Source: Sphingobium sp.
GTDB taxonomy: Bacteria > Pseudomonadota > Alphaproteobacteria > Sphingomonadales > Sphingomonadaceae
Length of the DNA: 64,000 nucleotides
Assembly (NCBI GenBank): GCA_003248935.1
Contig: QFQF01000006.1
Coordinates: forward strand, 62,001 to 126,000
Direction: 5' to 3'
Part shown: positions 9,525 to 17,381 of the stretch, in pieces
How positions within the stretch are numbered: position 1 is the first letter of the stretch
Layout of the letters: each line of letters begins with the position of its first letter
Position numbers and translations under genes: made by a program
Notes under the pieces: generated by a model
The model's input: the letters and a program-made list of their open reading frames with translations, nothing else
Told to the model about the DNA's origin: nothing
The model's database searches: none

Positions 9525-9592
9525 GTTACGTTCGGTCGCGGCTGGCGGACAGGCGTCCGCGCCGCCCATTTCTTGAATGAAAGCAACACATT

Positions 9593-12334
9593 ATGTTCGG
9601 CGCACTCGCCAAGTCCGTATTCGGGTCGTCCAATGACCGCTATGTGAAATCGCTCGGCAAGATCGTCGACAAGATCGCGTCCCATGAGCCCGCAATTTCG
9701 GCGCTGTCCGACGACGCGCTGGTCGAGCAGACGGCGAAGTTCCGTGCGCGCCTTGCCGCGGGCGAGACGCTGGACGACCTGCTGCCGGAGGCGTTCGCCA
9801 CCGTCCGCGAGGCGGCCAGGCGCACCCTCGGCCAGCGGCATTACGATGTGCAGCTGATCGGCGGCATCGTCCTCCATCGCGGCGAGATCGCCGAGATGCG
9901 GACGGGCGAGGGCAAGACGCTGGTCGCGACCGCCGCCACCTACCTCAATGCGCTGGAGGGCAAGGGCGTCCACGTCGTCACCGTGAACGACTATCTCGCC
10001 CGGCGCGACTGCGACTGGATGGGGCAGGTCTACCGCTTCCTCGGCCTCACCACCGGCGTCATCGTGCCCAACATGCGCGAGGACGAACGGCGAGAGGCCT
10101 ATGAGGCCGACATCACCTACGCGACGAACAACGAGCTCGGCTTCGACTATCTGCGCGACAACATGAAGTACGACCGGGGCCAGATGGTCCAGCGGCCGTT
10201 CAACTATGCGATCGTCGACGAGGTGGACTCGATTTTGATCGACGAGGCGCGCACGCCGCTGATCATTTCCGGCCCGACCGACGACAAGTCGGAACTCTAC
10301 ATGGCGGTCGACGCCATCGTGAAGCAGCTGGGCGACAGCGATTACGAGAAGGACGAGAAGCAGCGCACCGTCACCCTGACCGAGGACGGCACCGAGAATA
10401 TCGAGCGGATGCTGGAGGCGGCCGGGCTGCTGGAGGGCAGCAACCTCTACGACTTCGAGAACACCCAGGTCGTCCATCACGTGAACCAGGCGCTGCGCGC
10501 GGTCGTGATGTTCCGCCGCGACATCGACTATATCGTGAAGGACGGAAAGGTCGTCATCATCGACGAGTTCACCGGCCGCATGATGGACGGACGCCGCTGG
10601 TCCGACGGCCTGCACCAGGCGGTCGAGGCGAAGGAAGGCGTCCAGATCGAGCCGGAGAACCAGACGCTCGCGTCGATCACCTTCCAGAACTATTTCCGCA
10701 TGTACCCGAAGCTGTCGGGCATGACCGGCACGGCCGCGACGGAGGCGACCGAGTTCTACGAAATCTACAAGATGAACGTCGTCACCATCCCGACGAACCG
10801 GCCGATCCAGCGCGTCGACGAGGATGACGAGTTCTACAAGAACACCCACGACAAGTTCCGCGCCATCGCCAAGGCGATCGGCGAGAAGGCGCAGACCGGC
10901 CAGCCGGTGCTGGTCGGCACCGTCTCGATCGAGAAGTCGGAAATGCTGTCCGACTTCCTGAAGGAAGAGAATGTGCAGCACAGCGTGCTGAACGCCCGCT
11001 TCCACGAGAGCGAGGCGCATATCGTGGCACAGGCGGGCCGGAAGGGGTCCGTCACCATCGCGACCAACATGGCCGGCCGCGGCACCGACATCCAGCTGGG
11101 CGGCAACCTGGAGTTCCGCGTCGAGGACGAGCTGCGCGACATGCCCGAGGGCGCGGAGCGCGAGGCGGCGATCGACCGGATCAAGGCGGAGATCGATGCG
11201 GAGAAGGCCGAGGTGCTGGCGTCGGGCGGCCTGTTCGTGCTGGGCACGGAGCGGCACGAGAGCCGCCGCATCGACAACCAGCTGCGCGGCCGTTCGGGGC
11301 GTCAGGGCGACCCGGGCCTGTCGCGCTTCTACCTCAGCCTGGAGGACGACCTGCTCCGTATCTTCGGGCCGGATACGCTGTTCGCCCGGATGATGAACAA
11401 CAACATGGCCGACGGCGAGGCGATTTCCTCCAAATGGCTGAGCAAGGCGATCGAGACCGCGCAGAGGAAGGTCGAGGCGCGCAACTACGACATCCGCAAG
11501 CAGGTCGTCGAATATGACGACGTGATGAACGACCAGCGCAAGGTGATCTACGAGCAGCGCAGCGACATCATGGACGCGGCGACGGTCGATGATGTCGTCG
11601 CCGACATGCGGAACGAGACGGTGAACGATATCGTCGGTTCCTGTTGCCCGGCGGGCAGCTATCCCGAACAGTGGGACGTTGCGCGCCTGAAGGACGGTGC
11701 GACGGAAATCCTGTCGGTCGACGCGGACATCGACGCGTGGATGAACGAGGACGCCGTCGATCCGGAGATGATCGAGGAACGTCTGACCGCGCTCGCCGAC
11801 GCGCAGGTGAGCGAGAAGATCACGCAGATCTCCAGCGACGACTGGCACATGATCGAGAAGAGCATCCTGCTCCAGAGCCTCGACCATCACTGGAAGGAGC
11901 ATCTCTCGACGCTCGACGCGCTGCGGCAGGTCGTCCACCTGCGCGCCTATGCGCAGAAGACGCCGATCAACGAATACAAGCAGGAAGCGTTCGCCCTGTT
12001 CGAGCGGATGCTGGCCAATATCCGCGAGGACGTGACCCGCACCATCGGCCGCGTCCAGTTCCGGATGGAGGACGAGCCGATGCCGATGCCCGAGCTTCCC
12101 GTGCTGCCGGACTTCATCACCAGCCATGTCGATCCGTTCACCGGCATGGACGACAGCGCCGATGTGGATGCGGGCAGCCAGGGCTTCATCACCACCACGC
12201 TGCCCACGGCGCGCATCGCCGTCCCGGCGGGCGAGGAAGCGCTGGCCATCGGCGGGCAGGAAATCAGCCGCAATGCGCCGTGCCCGTGCGGATCGGGCAA
12301 GAAGTACAAGCATTGCCACGGCGCGCTGTCCTGA
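9593..12334 (+). CDS. secA: Preprotein translocase ATPase SecA
   Basis: SecA is the peripheral ATPase that drives unfolded preproteins through SecYEG. The 913-residue protein is full length. It shows Walker A MRTGEGKT near residue 102, the DEAD-type box VDEVDSILIDEA near 206-217, the segment TNMAGRGTD near 494-502, and a C-terminal zinc-binding tail CPCGSGKKYKHC that binds SecB and phospholipid. There is a small Cys-containing insert near residue 684 (SCCPAG), which I have not seen as a fixed family feature. It is transcribed alone. Confidence 0.98.
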   Translation: MFGALAKSVFGSSNDRYVKSLGKIVDKIASHEPAISALSDDALVEQTAKFRARLAAGETLDDLLPEAFATVREAARRTLGQRHYDVQLIGGIVLHRGEIAEMRTGEGKTLVATAATYLNALEGKGVHVVTVNDYLARRDCDWMGQVYRFLGLTTGVIVPNMREDERREAYEADITYATNNELGFDYLRDNMKYDRGQMVQRPFNYAIVDEVDSILIDEARTPLIISGPTDDKSELYMAVDAIVKQLGDSDYEKDEKQRTVTLTEDGTENIERMLEAAGLLEGSNLYDFENTQVVHHVNQALRAVVMFRRDIDYIVKDGKVVIIDEFTGRMMDGRRWSDGLHQAVEAKEGVQIEPENQTLASITFQNYFRMYPKLSGMTGTAATEATEFYEIYKMNVVTIPTNRPIQRVDEDDEFYKNTHDKFRAIAKAIGEKAQTGQPVLVGTVSIEKSEMLSDFLKEENVQHSVLNARFHESEAHIVAQAGRKGSVTIATNMAGRGTDIQLGGNLEFRVEDELRDMPEGAEREAAIDRIKAEIDAEKAEVLASGGLFVLGTERHESRRIDNQLRGRSGRQGDPGLSRFYLSLEDDLLRIFGPDTLFARMMNNNMADGEAISSKWLSKAIETAQRKVEARNYDIRKQVVEYDDVMNDQRKVIYEQRSDIMDAATVDDVVADMRNETVNDIVGSCCPAGSYPEQWDVARLKDGATEILSVDADIDAWMNEDAVDPEMIEERLTALADAQVSEKITQISSDDWHMIEKSILLQSLDHHWKEHLSTLDALRQVVHLRAYAQKTPINEYKQEAFALFERMLANIREDVTRTIGRVQFRMEDEPMPMPELPVLPDFITSHVDPFTGMDDSADVDAGSQGFITTTLPTARIAVPAGEEALAIGGQEISRNAPCPCGSGKKYKHCHGALS

Positions 12335-12349
12335 CGGACGGCGGGGCGT

Positions 12350-13333
12350 TCAGAGCAGGGAAATCGCCCGTGCGCCGCGCCGGTCGTTCCGGCGGTGGCG
12401 GGCGTCCAGTTGCGCTTCGGCGAGGCGGATCAGCGCGGATGCGTCGCGTGTCCGCACGACGCTGGTGGTAAGGTACGGGCTGAGCAGATAGCCCTGCCAG
12501 TATATCGGCTGGCCGAAGGCGGTCACCAGTCGCTTCTTGCGGGCTGCCGTTTCCGCCTTGTCCAGGGCCGCCGGGAACAGGACGGCAAAGCGCGTGTCGT
12601 CGGTCCGGCCCATTTCCATGCCGGGTATCCGGTGCCGCATCAGGCGCGCGGCCAGGATGGCAAGGCAGGCATCTGCCGCCGATCGACCGAAACGCAGCGA
12701 TACCGCCGGCAGGCCGGTTGCCTCTATCATCAGCATGGTGGCGGGCTGCGGCAGGGGGTTGATCGCCATCCGCGCTTCCAGCGCGTGCCGGTCGGGAAGG
12801 CCGGTCAGGCTGTCGATGCCGTCCGTTTCCGGGCCCAGGGCCAGCCGCTGAGCGCGTTCGGCCGTAATGTCTTCCTTCGTACCGAACAGGCGGCGCGCCC
12901 GCCCGCCCTCGCACAGGATATTGGTGGTCAGCCGCATCCAGCGGACAGTGCCGTCCGACCGGTCCAGCCGCGCGTCGAGAGTGAAGCCCCGCCTGTGCCG
13001 GATCGCATAGGCGCGCATCAGGTCGAGGGATTCGCGCGATTGCGCGCTGTAGACGGGCAGCGCGTCGGCCCGTTCGATCCGGATGTCGGCCGGCAGGCCG
13101 AACAGGTCGAAAACGCCGTCGGTCCAGATCAGACGGTCATTGTCGAGGTCGCAGGACCATGCCCCGATCTGCCGTTCGCGGAGCAGGCGGCCGGGGGAAG
13201 GGGCAGCAGCCGACGGTTCGCCGGACGGAACGACGGCGCCGGGCAGGAGCCAGCTTCGCGCCAGCGGCGACGGGATGGATGCATCCGTCCGATGACCGTC
13301 GGCCATCCTTTCAAGAACCGGTATGTACCCCAT
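12350..13333 (-). CDS. PAS domain protein with degenerate (non-catalytic) GGDEF domain
   Basis: A 327-residue protein with a PAS sensor domain (about 55-160, ending in FGTKEDITAER) and a diguanylate-cyclase-like domain (about 173-325) that begins with the classic DSLTGLPDR. The signature loop aligned with GGDEF reads DDTRF (245-249), and the first metal-ligand segment, normally DxDxFK, reads IEATGL (about 203-208). Both changes should abolish c-di-GMP synthesis, so I infer a sensory or binding role. No transmembrane segment is seen. The start is uncertain: ATG 13333 lacks a ribosome site and an in-frame ATG at 13306 follows GAAAGG directly. A CtrA-type site lies just upstream. Confidence 0.82.
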   Translation of the reverse strand: MGYIPVLERMADGHRTDASIPSPLARSWLLPGAVVPSGEPSAAAPSPGRLLRERQIGAWSCDLDNDRLIWTDGVFDLFGLPADIRIERADALPVYSAQSRESLDLMRAYAIRHRRGFTLDARLDRSDGTVRWMRLTTNILCEGGRARRLFGTKEDITAERAQRLALGPETDGIDSLTGLPDRHALEARMAINPLPQPATMLMIEATGLPAVSLRFGRSAADACLAILAARLMRHRIPGMEMGRTDDTRFAVLFPAALDKAETAARKKRLVTAFGQPIYWQGYLLSPYLTTSVVRTRDASALIRLAEAQLDARHRRNDRRGARAISLL

Positions 13334-13356
13334 GGCCCGGGTCTAGGCAGGGGGCC

Positions 13357-13371
13357 TTAAGACGGGCTTAA
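13357..13371 (-). promoter_or_regulatory. Candidate CtrA-binding site (TTAA-N7-TTAA)
   Basis: TTAA (13357-13360), a 7-nt spacer and TTAA (13368-13371) match the consensus of the alphaproteobacterial cell-cycle regulator CtrA exactly. It is 23 nt upstream of ATG 13333 of the PAS/GGDEF-like gene, in the 66-nt gap after uvrD. The two CTTAAG blocks also make an imperfect dyad, so a weak uvrD terminator is an alternative reading. It is the only exact match I noticed in the intergenic DNA of this window. Confidence 0.45.
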
Positions 13372-13399
13372 GCCTTTGCAGGAAAAACGCTTTCCGCGC

Positions 13400-15676
13400 T
13401 CATCCGATACTGACGAAACTGTCCATCACCCGCTTGCGCCCGGCTGTCTCGAAGTCGATCTCCAGCTTGTTGCCCTCGATCTCCGCGATGGTGCCATAGC
13501 CGAACTTCTGGTGGAACACCCGCAGCCCCACCTGCATGTCGGATCGCCCCTTGTTGCCGATCGATACGGCAGAGGCGCGCGCCTCCACGAGGCGTGTGGG
13601 CGCGGCGCTGAACCCGCCGGTCTGTTGCGCGCGTTGCCAGCCCGGCCCGCGCCCGGTGCCGCGCCCGACATCGGCGAACGGGTCGGCCCGCTCCGACCAG
13701 TTCGCGCGCCACAGCGACGCGCCGCCGGACATGCTGCTTTCCTGCTCTACATGTTCGGGCGGCAGTTCGCCGACGAAGCGGGAGGGGATCGAGGATGTCC
13801 ACTGGCCGAAGATGCGCCGGTTGGCGGCATGCAGGATCACGCAGCGCCGCCGGGCGCGGGTGATCGCGACATAGGCAAGCCGCCGTTCCTCCTCCAGGGA
13901 GGCGAGGCCGCCCTCGTCGAGGGAGCGCTGGGACGGGAACAGCCCTTCCTCCCACCCGGCGAGGAACACGGTGTCGAACTCCAGCCCCTTGGCGGCGTGG
14001 ATGGTCATGATCGTGACCTTGCGCTCCTGCGCGCCCGCGTCATTGTCCATGACCAGCGAGACATGCTCCAGGAACGCGCCGAGCGTCTCGTAATCCTCCA
14101 TCGCCCGGACGAGTTCGTTCAGGTTTTCGAGGCGCCCGGATGCCTCGACCGTGCGTTCGGCCTGCAGCGCGGCGGTATAGCCGCTCTCGTCGAGTATCTG
14201 GCGCGCCAGTTCGGCGTGGGGAAGGGCGCCTGCCCGGTCCCGCCAGCGGGCGATGTCGCCGATGAACGCGCCCAGTGACCGGCGCGCCTGCGCCGTCAGT
14301 TCGTCGGTGTCGAGGATTCGCGCGGCGGCGTTGGACAGCGGGCTGCCCTCCGCCCGGGCGAGCCGGTGGATCTTCTCCACCGCCTTGTCGCCCAGCCCGC
14401 GCTTGGGCACGTTGACGATCCGTTCGAAGGCGAGGTCGTCGGCGGGCTGGTGGACGAGGCGCAGATAGGCGAGGGCGTCACGGATTTCGGCCCGCTCGTA
14501 GAAGCGGAAGCCGCCGACGATGCGGTACGGCATGCCGATCTGGATGAAGCGGTCCTCGAACTCCCGGGTCTGGTGCTGGGCGCGGACGAGGATGGCGACG
14601 TCGTCCGGCGAGCCGCCCCGGCGCTCATGCGCCTCGATCTCCTCGCCGACGCGGCGGGCCTCCTCCGGCCCGTCCCACACGCCGATGACCTGCACCTTCT
14701 CGCCGCTGTCGACCTCCGTCCACAACTCCTTGCCCAGGCGCCCGCCATTTTCGGCGATCACCCCGGACGCCGCGCCCAGTATGTGCGGGGTCGAGCGATA
14801 ATTCTGTTCGAGGCGGACGATCTTCGCGCCGGGGAAATCCTTCTCGAAACGCAGGATATTCTCCACCTGCGCGCCGCGCCAGGAGTAGATCGACTGGTCG
14901 TCGTCGCCGACGCAGCAGATGTTCTTGTGGCTCTGCGCCAGCAGCCGCAGCCACAGATACTGGCTGGAGTTGGTGTCCTGATACTCGTCCACCATGATGT
15001 AGCGGAAGCGGCGCTGATATTGCTCCAGCACGTCCCGGTTTGTGCGCAGCAGGGTCAGCATGTGGAGCAGGAGATCGCCGAAGTCGCAGGCGTTGAGGGC
15101 GGCGAGCCGCGCCTGATAGGTGGCGTAGAGCTTCTGGCCCAGTCCGTTGCCATACTGCTCGCTCTCGCCCGCGTCGACCTCGGCGGGCGTCAGCCCCTTG
15201 TTCTTCCACCGGTCGATGAGACCGGCGAGCTGCCGCGCGGGCCAGCGCTTCTCGTCGATATTCTCGGCCTGGATCAATTGTTTGAGAAGGCGCAGCTGGT
15301 CGTCGGTGTCGAGGATGGTGAAATTGCTCTGCAAACCGACCAGTTCGGCATGGCGGCGCAGCATCTTCGCGCCGATGCTGTGGAACGTGCCGAGCCAGGG
15401 CATGCCCTCCACCGCGTCGCCGATCATCCGGCCGACCCGCTCGCGCATTTCCCGCGCCGCGCGATTGGTGAAGGTCACCGCCAGGATTTCGGAAGGGTAG
15501 GCCCGCCGCGTCGCCACCAGATGGGCGAGTCGCGCGGTCAGCGCCGCCGTCTTTCCCGTGCCCGCGCCCGCCAGCACCAGCACCGGCCCCTCGGTCGTCA
15601 GTACGGCCTCCCGCTGCTGCGCGTTCAGGCCGCGCAGATAGGGGGCGTCGTCGGGGTGCGGGGCGGGGACTGTCAT
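13400..15676 (-). CDS. uvrD: ATP-dependent DNA helicase UvrD/PcrA
   Basis: A superfamily 1 3'-5' helicase acting in nucleotide excision repair, mismatch repair and removal of stalled RNA polymerase. The 758-residue protein shows Walker A AGAGTGKTAAL near residue 35, Walker B VDEYQDTN near 230, DDDQSIYSWRGA near 260, and motif V/VI segments IHAAKGLEF and VAITRARR near 560-620. The C-terminal 50 residues (MQVGLRVFHQKFGYG onward) look like the PcrA Tudor-like domain that binds RNA polymerase. The start ATG 15676 is chosen because homologues start there and a LexA-type box lies immediately before it; the longer frame would run into the divergent gene. Confidence 0.96.
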   Translation of the reverse strand: MTVPAPHPDDAPYLRGLNAQQREAVLTTEGPVLVLAGAGTGKTAALTARLAHLVATRRAYPSEILAVTFTNRAAREMRERVGRMIGDAVEGMPWLGTFHSIGAKMLRRHAELVGLQSNFTILDTDDQLRLLKQLIQAENIDEKRWPARQLAGLIDRWKNKGLTPAEVDAGESEQYGNGLGQKLYATYQARLAALNACDFGDLLLHMLTLLRTNRDVLEQYQRRFRYIMVDEYQDTNSSQYLWLRLLAQSHKNICCVGDDDQSIYSWRGAQVENILRFEKDFPGAKIVRLEQNYRSTPHILGAASGVIAENGGRLGKELWTEVDSGEKVQVIGVWDGPEEARRVGEEIEAHERRGGSPDDVAILVRAQHQTREFEDRFIQIGMPYRIVGGFRFYERAEIRDALAYLRLVHQPADDLAFERIVNVPKRGLGDKAVEKIHRLARAEGSPLSNAAARILDTDELTAQARRSLGAFIGDIARWRDRAGALPHAELARQILDESGYTAALQAERTVEASGRLENLNELVRAMEDYETLGAFLEHVSLVMDNDAGAQERKVTIMTIHAAKGLEFDTVFLAGWEEGLFPSQRSLDEGGLASLEEERRLAYVAITRARRRCVILHAANRRIFGQWTSSIPSRFVGELPPEHVEQESSMSGGASLWRANWSERADPFADVGRGTGRGPGWQRAQQTGGFSAAPTRLVEARASAVSIGNKGRSDMQVGLRVFHQKFGYGTIAEIEGNKLEIDFETAGRKRVMDSFVSIG

Positions 15677-15680
15677 CGCT

Positions 15681-15695
15681 GAACAATTAGGGAAC
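15681..15695 (-). promoter_or_regulatory. LexA (SOS) box of uvrD
   Basis: On the minus strand the sequence reads GTTC-CCTAATT-GTTC, an exact match to the alphaproteobacterial LexA consensus GTTC-N7-GTTC. It ends 5 nt before the uvrD start codon. LexA bound here would cover the translation initiation region and any nearby promoter. No Shine-Dalgarno site is visible in the same stretch. Confidence 0.7.
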
Positions 15696-15804
15696 GGTGC
15701 GGCGGCGGGCAAGGCCAATGGGATAGGGCGAGGCGCGGGCGATGGCATGGACATGATCCGTACGCTATGAGAACAAAACACGAATCAATCAAGGAGGCAT
15801 GCAG

Positions 15805-16212
15805 ATGGGCGAAGAACGGATCGAAACGGGCGGCTGCCATTGCGGGGCGATCCGCTACACCGTGATCGGAGAACCCGCGCACAGTGCGCTGTGCCATTGC
15901 GCCGATTGCCGAAAGTGCGCCGGGGCGCCGATGGTCGGCTGGGCGCTGTTCGCGGAGGACAAGGTGAAGGTGGAGGGCGAGCCGACGCTCTATCACTCGT
16001 CCGAACATGCGACCCGGCACTTCTGCGGCACATGCGGCACGGGGCTGTTCTACACCAACATGGCGATCTTTCAGGGCATGATCGACATCCAGGCGAGCAC
16101 GCTGGACAACCAGGACGCGTTTCCGCCCGGCGCGCATATCCAGATGGCGGATGCCGCAGGCTGGATGGAGGGTGTGGAGGCGCTGCCGAAGTTCGATCGC
16201 TATCCGGGATAG
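15805..16212 (+). CDS. GFA/CENP-V-fold zinc protein
   Basis: A 135-residue member of the glutathione-dependent formaldehyde-activating enzyme (GFA)/CENP-V fold. It has the zinc-binding cysteines GCHCGAIRY near residue 10, CHCADCRKC near 35, and CGTCGTGLF near 78. Members are small cytosolic Zn proteins; true glutathione-dependent formaldehyde activation is shown for few, so the substrate is unknown. The start is ATG 15805, because AAGGAGG (15791-15797) is 7 nt upstream; the in-frame ATG at 15799 is only 1 nt from that site. It is divergent from uvrD and stands alone. Confidence 0.85.
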   Translation: MGEERIETGGCHCGAIRYTVIGEPAHSALCHCADCRKCAGAPMVGWALFAEDKVKVEGEPTLYHSSEHATRHFCGTCGTGLFYTNMAIFQGMIDIQASTLDNQDAFPPGAHIQMADAAGWMEGVEALPKFDRYPG

Positions 16213-16376
16213 GGCGCGGGTCTGGCGGCCCGTCGTCGGTTGGCGTCAACTCCTGCACGACCGGTCGACGGGCGGTCGAGAGGCGGCCGGCCGGGCGTCG
16301 ATCGACGGAACGCCTGCGTCACGATGGCGTTCATCCCTTCAGCCCAACAGGGTAAACACGCAAGGAGGGATATCCC

Positions 16377-16772
16377 ATGAAATTGCCGTTCCTGATCGGC
16401 GCAGCCGCCTTCGCCCTTTCTACCGCAGCCATTGCGCAGGACGCCTCCACGCCGTCCCCGCCACCGCCGCCCGGCAACGACATGGGCGCGGCGCAGATGC
16501 CCCAGTCCGGCATGCCGCCTCCGGCCGATCCCAATGCGGGTACCCCGACCGGGGATGTGCCCCCGGCCACAGGCATGACGCCCGCCGACCCCAATGTGCC
16601 GAAGGATCCCGCCGCCCCGGTCGGATCGTCGGCCAATCCGGTGACGGTGGGCGGCAACGCCGCGCCCCCGCCAAGCGCGGCGAAGGACTATCCGGTGTGC
16701 AGCAAATCCGTGCAGGACAGTTGCGTCAACCCGAGCGAGGCGAAGCACAAGGCGCGCGGCAAGCGCCGCTGA
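16377..16772 (+). CDS. Exported proline-rich protein, function unknown
   Basis: A 131-residue protein with a clear signal peptide (residues 1-21, cleavage after AIA) and an excellent AAGGAGG site 8 nt before the ATG. The mature part is very rich in Pro, Ala, Gly and Asn (about residues 22-105) and looks disordered. It ends in a compact segment YPVCSKSVQDSCVNP with two cysteines, likely disulfide bonded, and a basic tail. I do not know the function; a periplasmic or surface role is inferred. A terminator hairpin follows. The 164-nt gap before it holds no gene. Confidence 0.78.
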   Translation: MKLPFLIGAAAFALSTAAIAQDASTPSPPPPPGNDMGAAQMPQSGMPPPADPNAGTPTGDVPPATGMTPADPNVPKDPAAPVGSSANPVTVGGNAAPPPSAAKDYPVCSKSVQDSCVNPSEAKHKARGKRR

Positions 16773-16790
16773 CCGCGCAGGCATGTGGGC

Positions 16791-16823
16791 GGGGCAGGCG
16801 GCAATGCGCTGTCCGCCCCGTTT
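16791..16823 (+). terminator. Terminator hairpin between convergent genes
   Basis: GGGGCAGGCGGC (16791-16802) pairs with GCTGTCCGCCCC (16808-16819) around a 5-nt loop, with one mismatch and two G-U pairs, followed by GTTT. It lies between the proline-rich protein gene and the 3' end of rsmD, and could serve both strands. Confidence 0.55.
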
Positions 16824-16841
16824 GCGTGCGCCGTGCAGTGC

Positions 16842-17381
16842 TTACGTGGCCGTGCGGAACAGCGTGACCTTCGCCTTGCCGTAGATGCCCTGTCCCTCGA
16901 CGGCGAAGCCCGAAACGGCGACATCCTCTGTGCGCCCGGTCTCTATACTGACCCAGGTCGCGGGGCCGATCCAGCCGAGCCGGGCCAGCTTGTCGAGCGC
17001 GACGGCGCCCGCGCCGGTGGCATAGGGCGGGTCCATCATCATCAGGTCGAGCGGCGCCTGTGCCGGGCCGAGGGACAGCACCGACGTCTGGCGGATATCC
17101 GGACGGATGCCCAGCTTGTCGGCGTTGGCGCGCAGCGCCGTCACGGCGTTGCGGTCCTGCTCGACGAAGATGCAGCTTGCCGCGCCGCGCGACAGCGCCT
17201 CCAGCCCCAACGCGCCCGATCCGGCGAACAGGTCGGCGACGGCCAGCCCCTCGAAGCTGCCAAGGCGGCTGGTCAGCATCGAAAACAGTGCCTCGCGCGT
17301 GCGGTCGGCGGTGGGCCGGGTCGCGTCCCCCTTTGGCGCGACCAGCGGGCGGCCGCGCCATGCGCCTGCGATGATCCTCAT
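16842..17381 (-). CDS. rsmD: 16S rRNA (guanine(966)-N2)-methyltransferase RsmD
   Basis: RsmD methylates G966 of 16S rRNA in assembling small subunits, using S-adenosylmethionine. The 179-residue protein is of normal length. It starts with MRIIAGAWRGR, has the SAM-binding loop DLFAGSGALGLEALSRGA near residue 50, and the catalytic DPPY at about 116-119. Its ATG overlaps the stop of the upstream pseudouridine synthase gene by 4 nt (ATGA), so the two rRNA-modifying enzymes are translationally coupled. Confidence 0.95.
   Translation of the reverse strand: MRIIAGAWRGRPLVAPKGDATRPTADRTREALFSMLTSRLGSFEGLAVADLFAGSGALGLEALSRGAASCIFVEQDRNAVTALRANADKLGIRPDIRQTSVLSLGPAQAPLDLMMMDPPYATGAGAVALDKLARLGWIGPATWVSIETGRTEDVAVSGFAVEGQGIYGKAKVTLFRTAT

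Noticed and set aside
9170..12319. Long minus-strand open frame antisense to secA
   Set aside because: Shadow of the third-position GC bias of secA; repetitive Leu/Asp/Arg composition and no recognisable domain.
16200..16784. 194-residue minus-strand frame over the proline-rich protein gene
   Set aside because: The plus-strand gene has a clear ribosome site and signal peptide; the antisense product is GC-bias noise.
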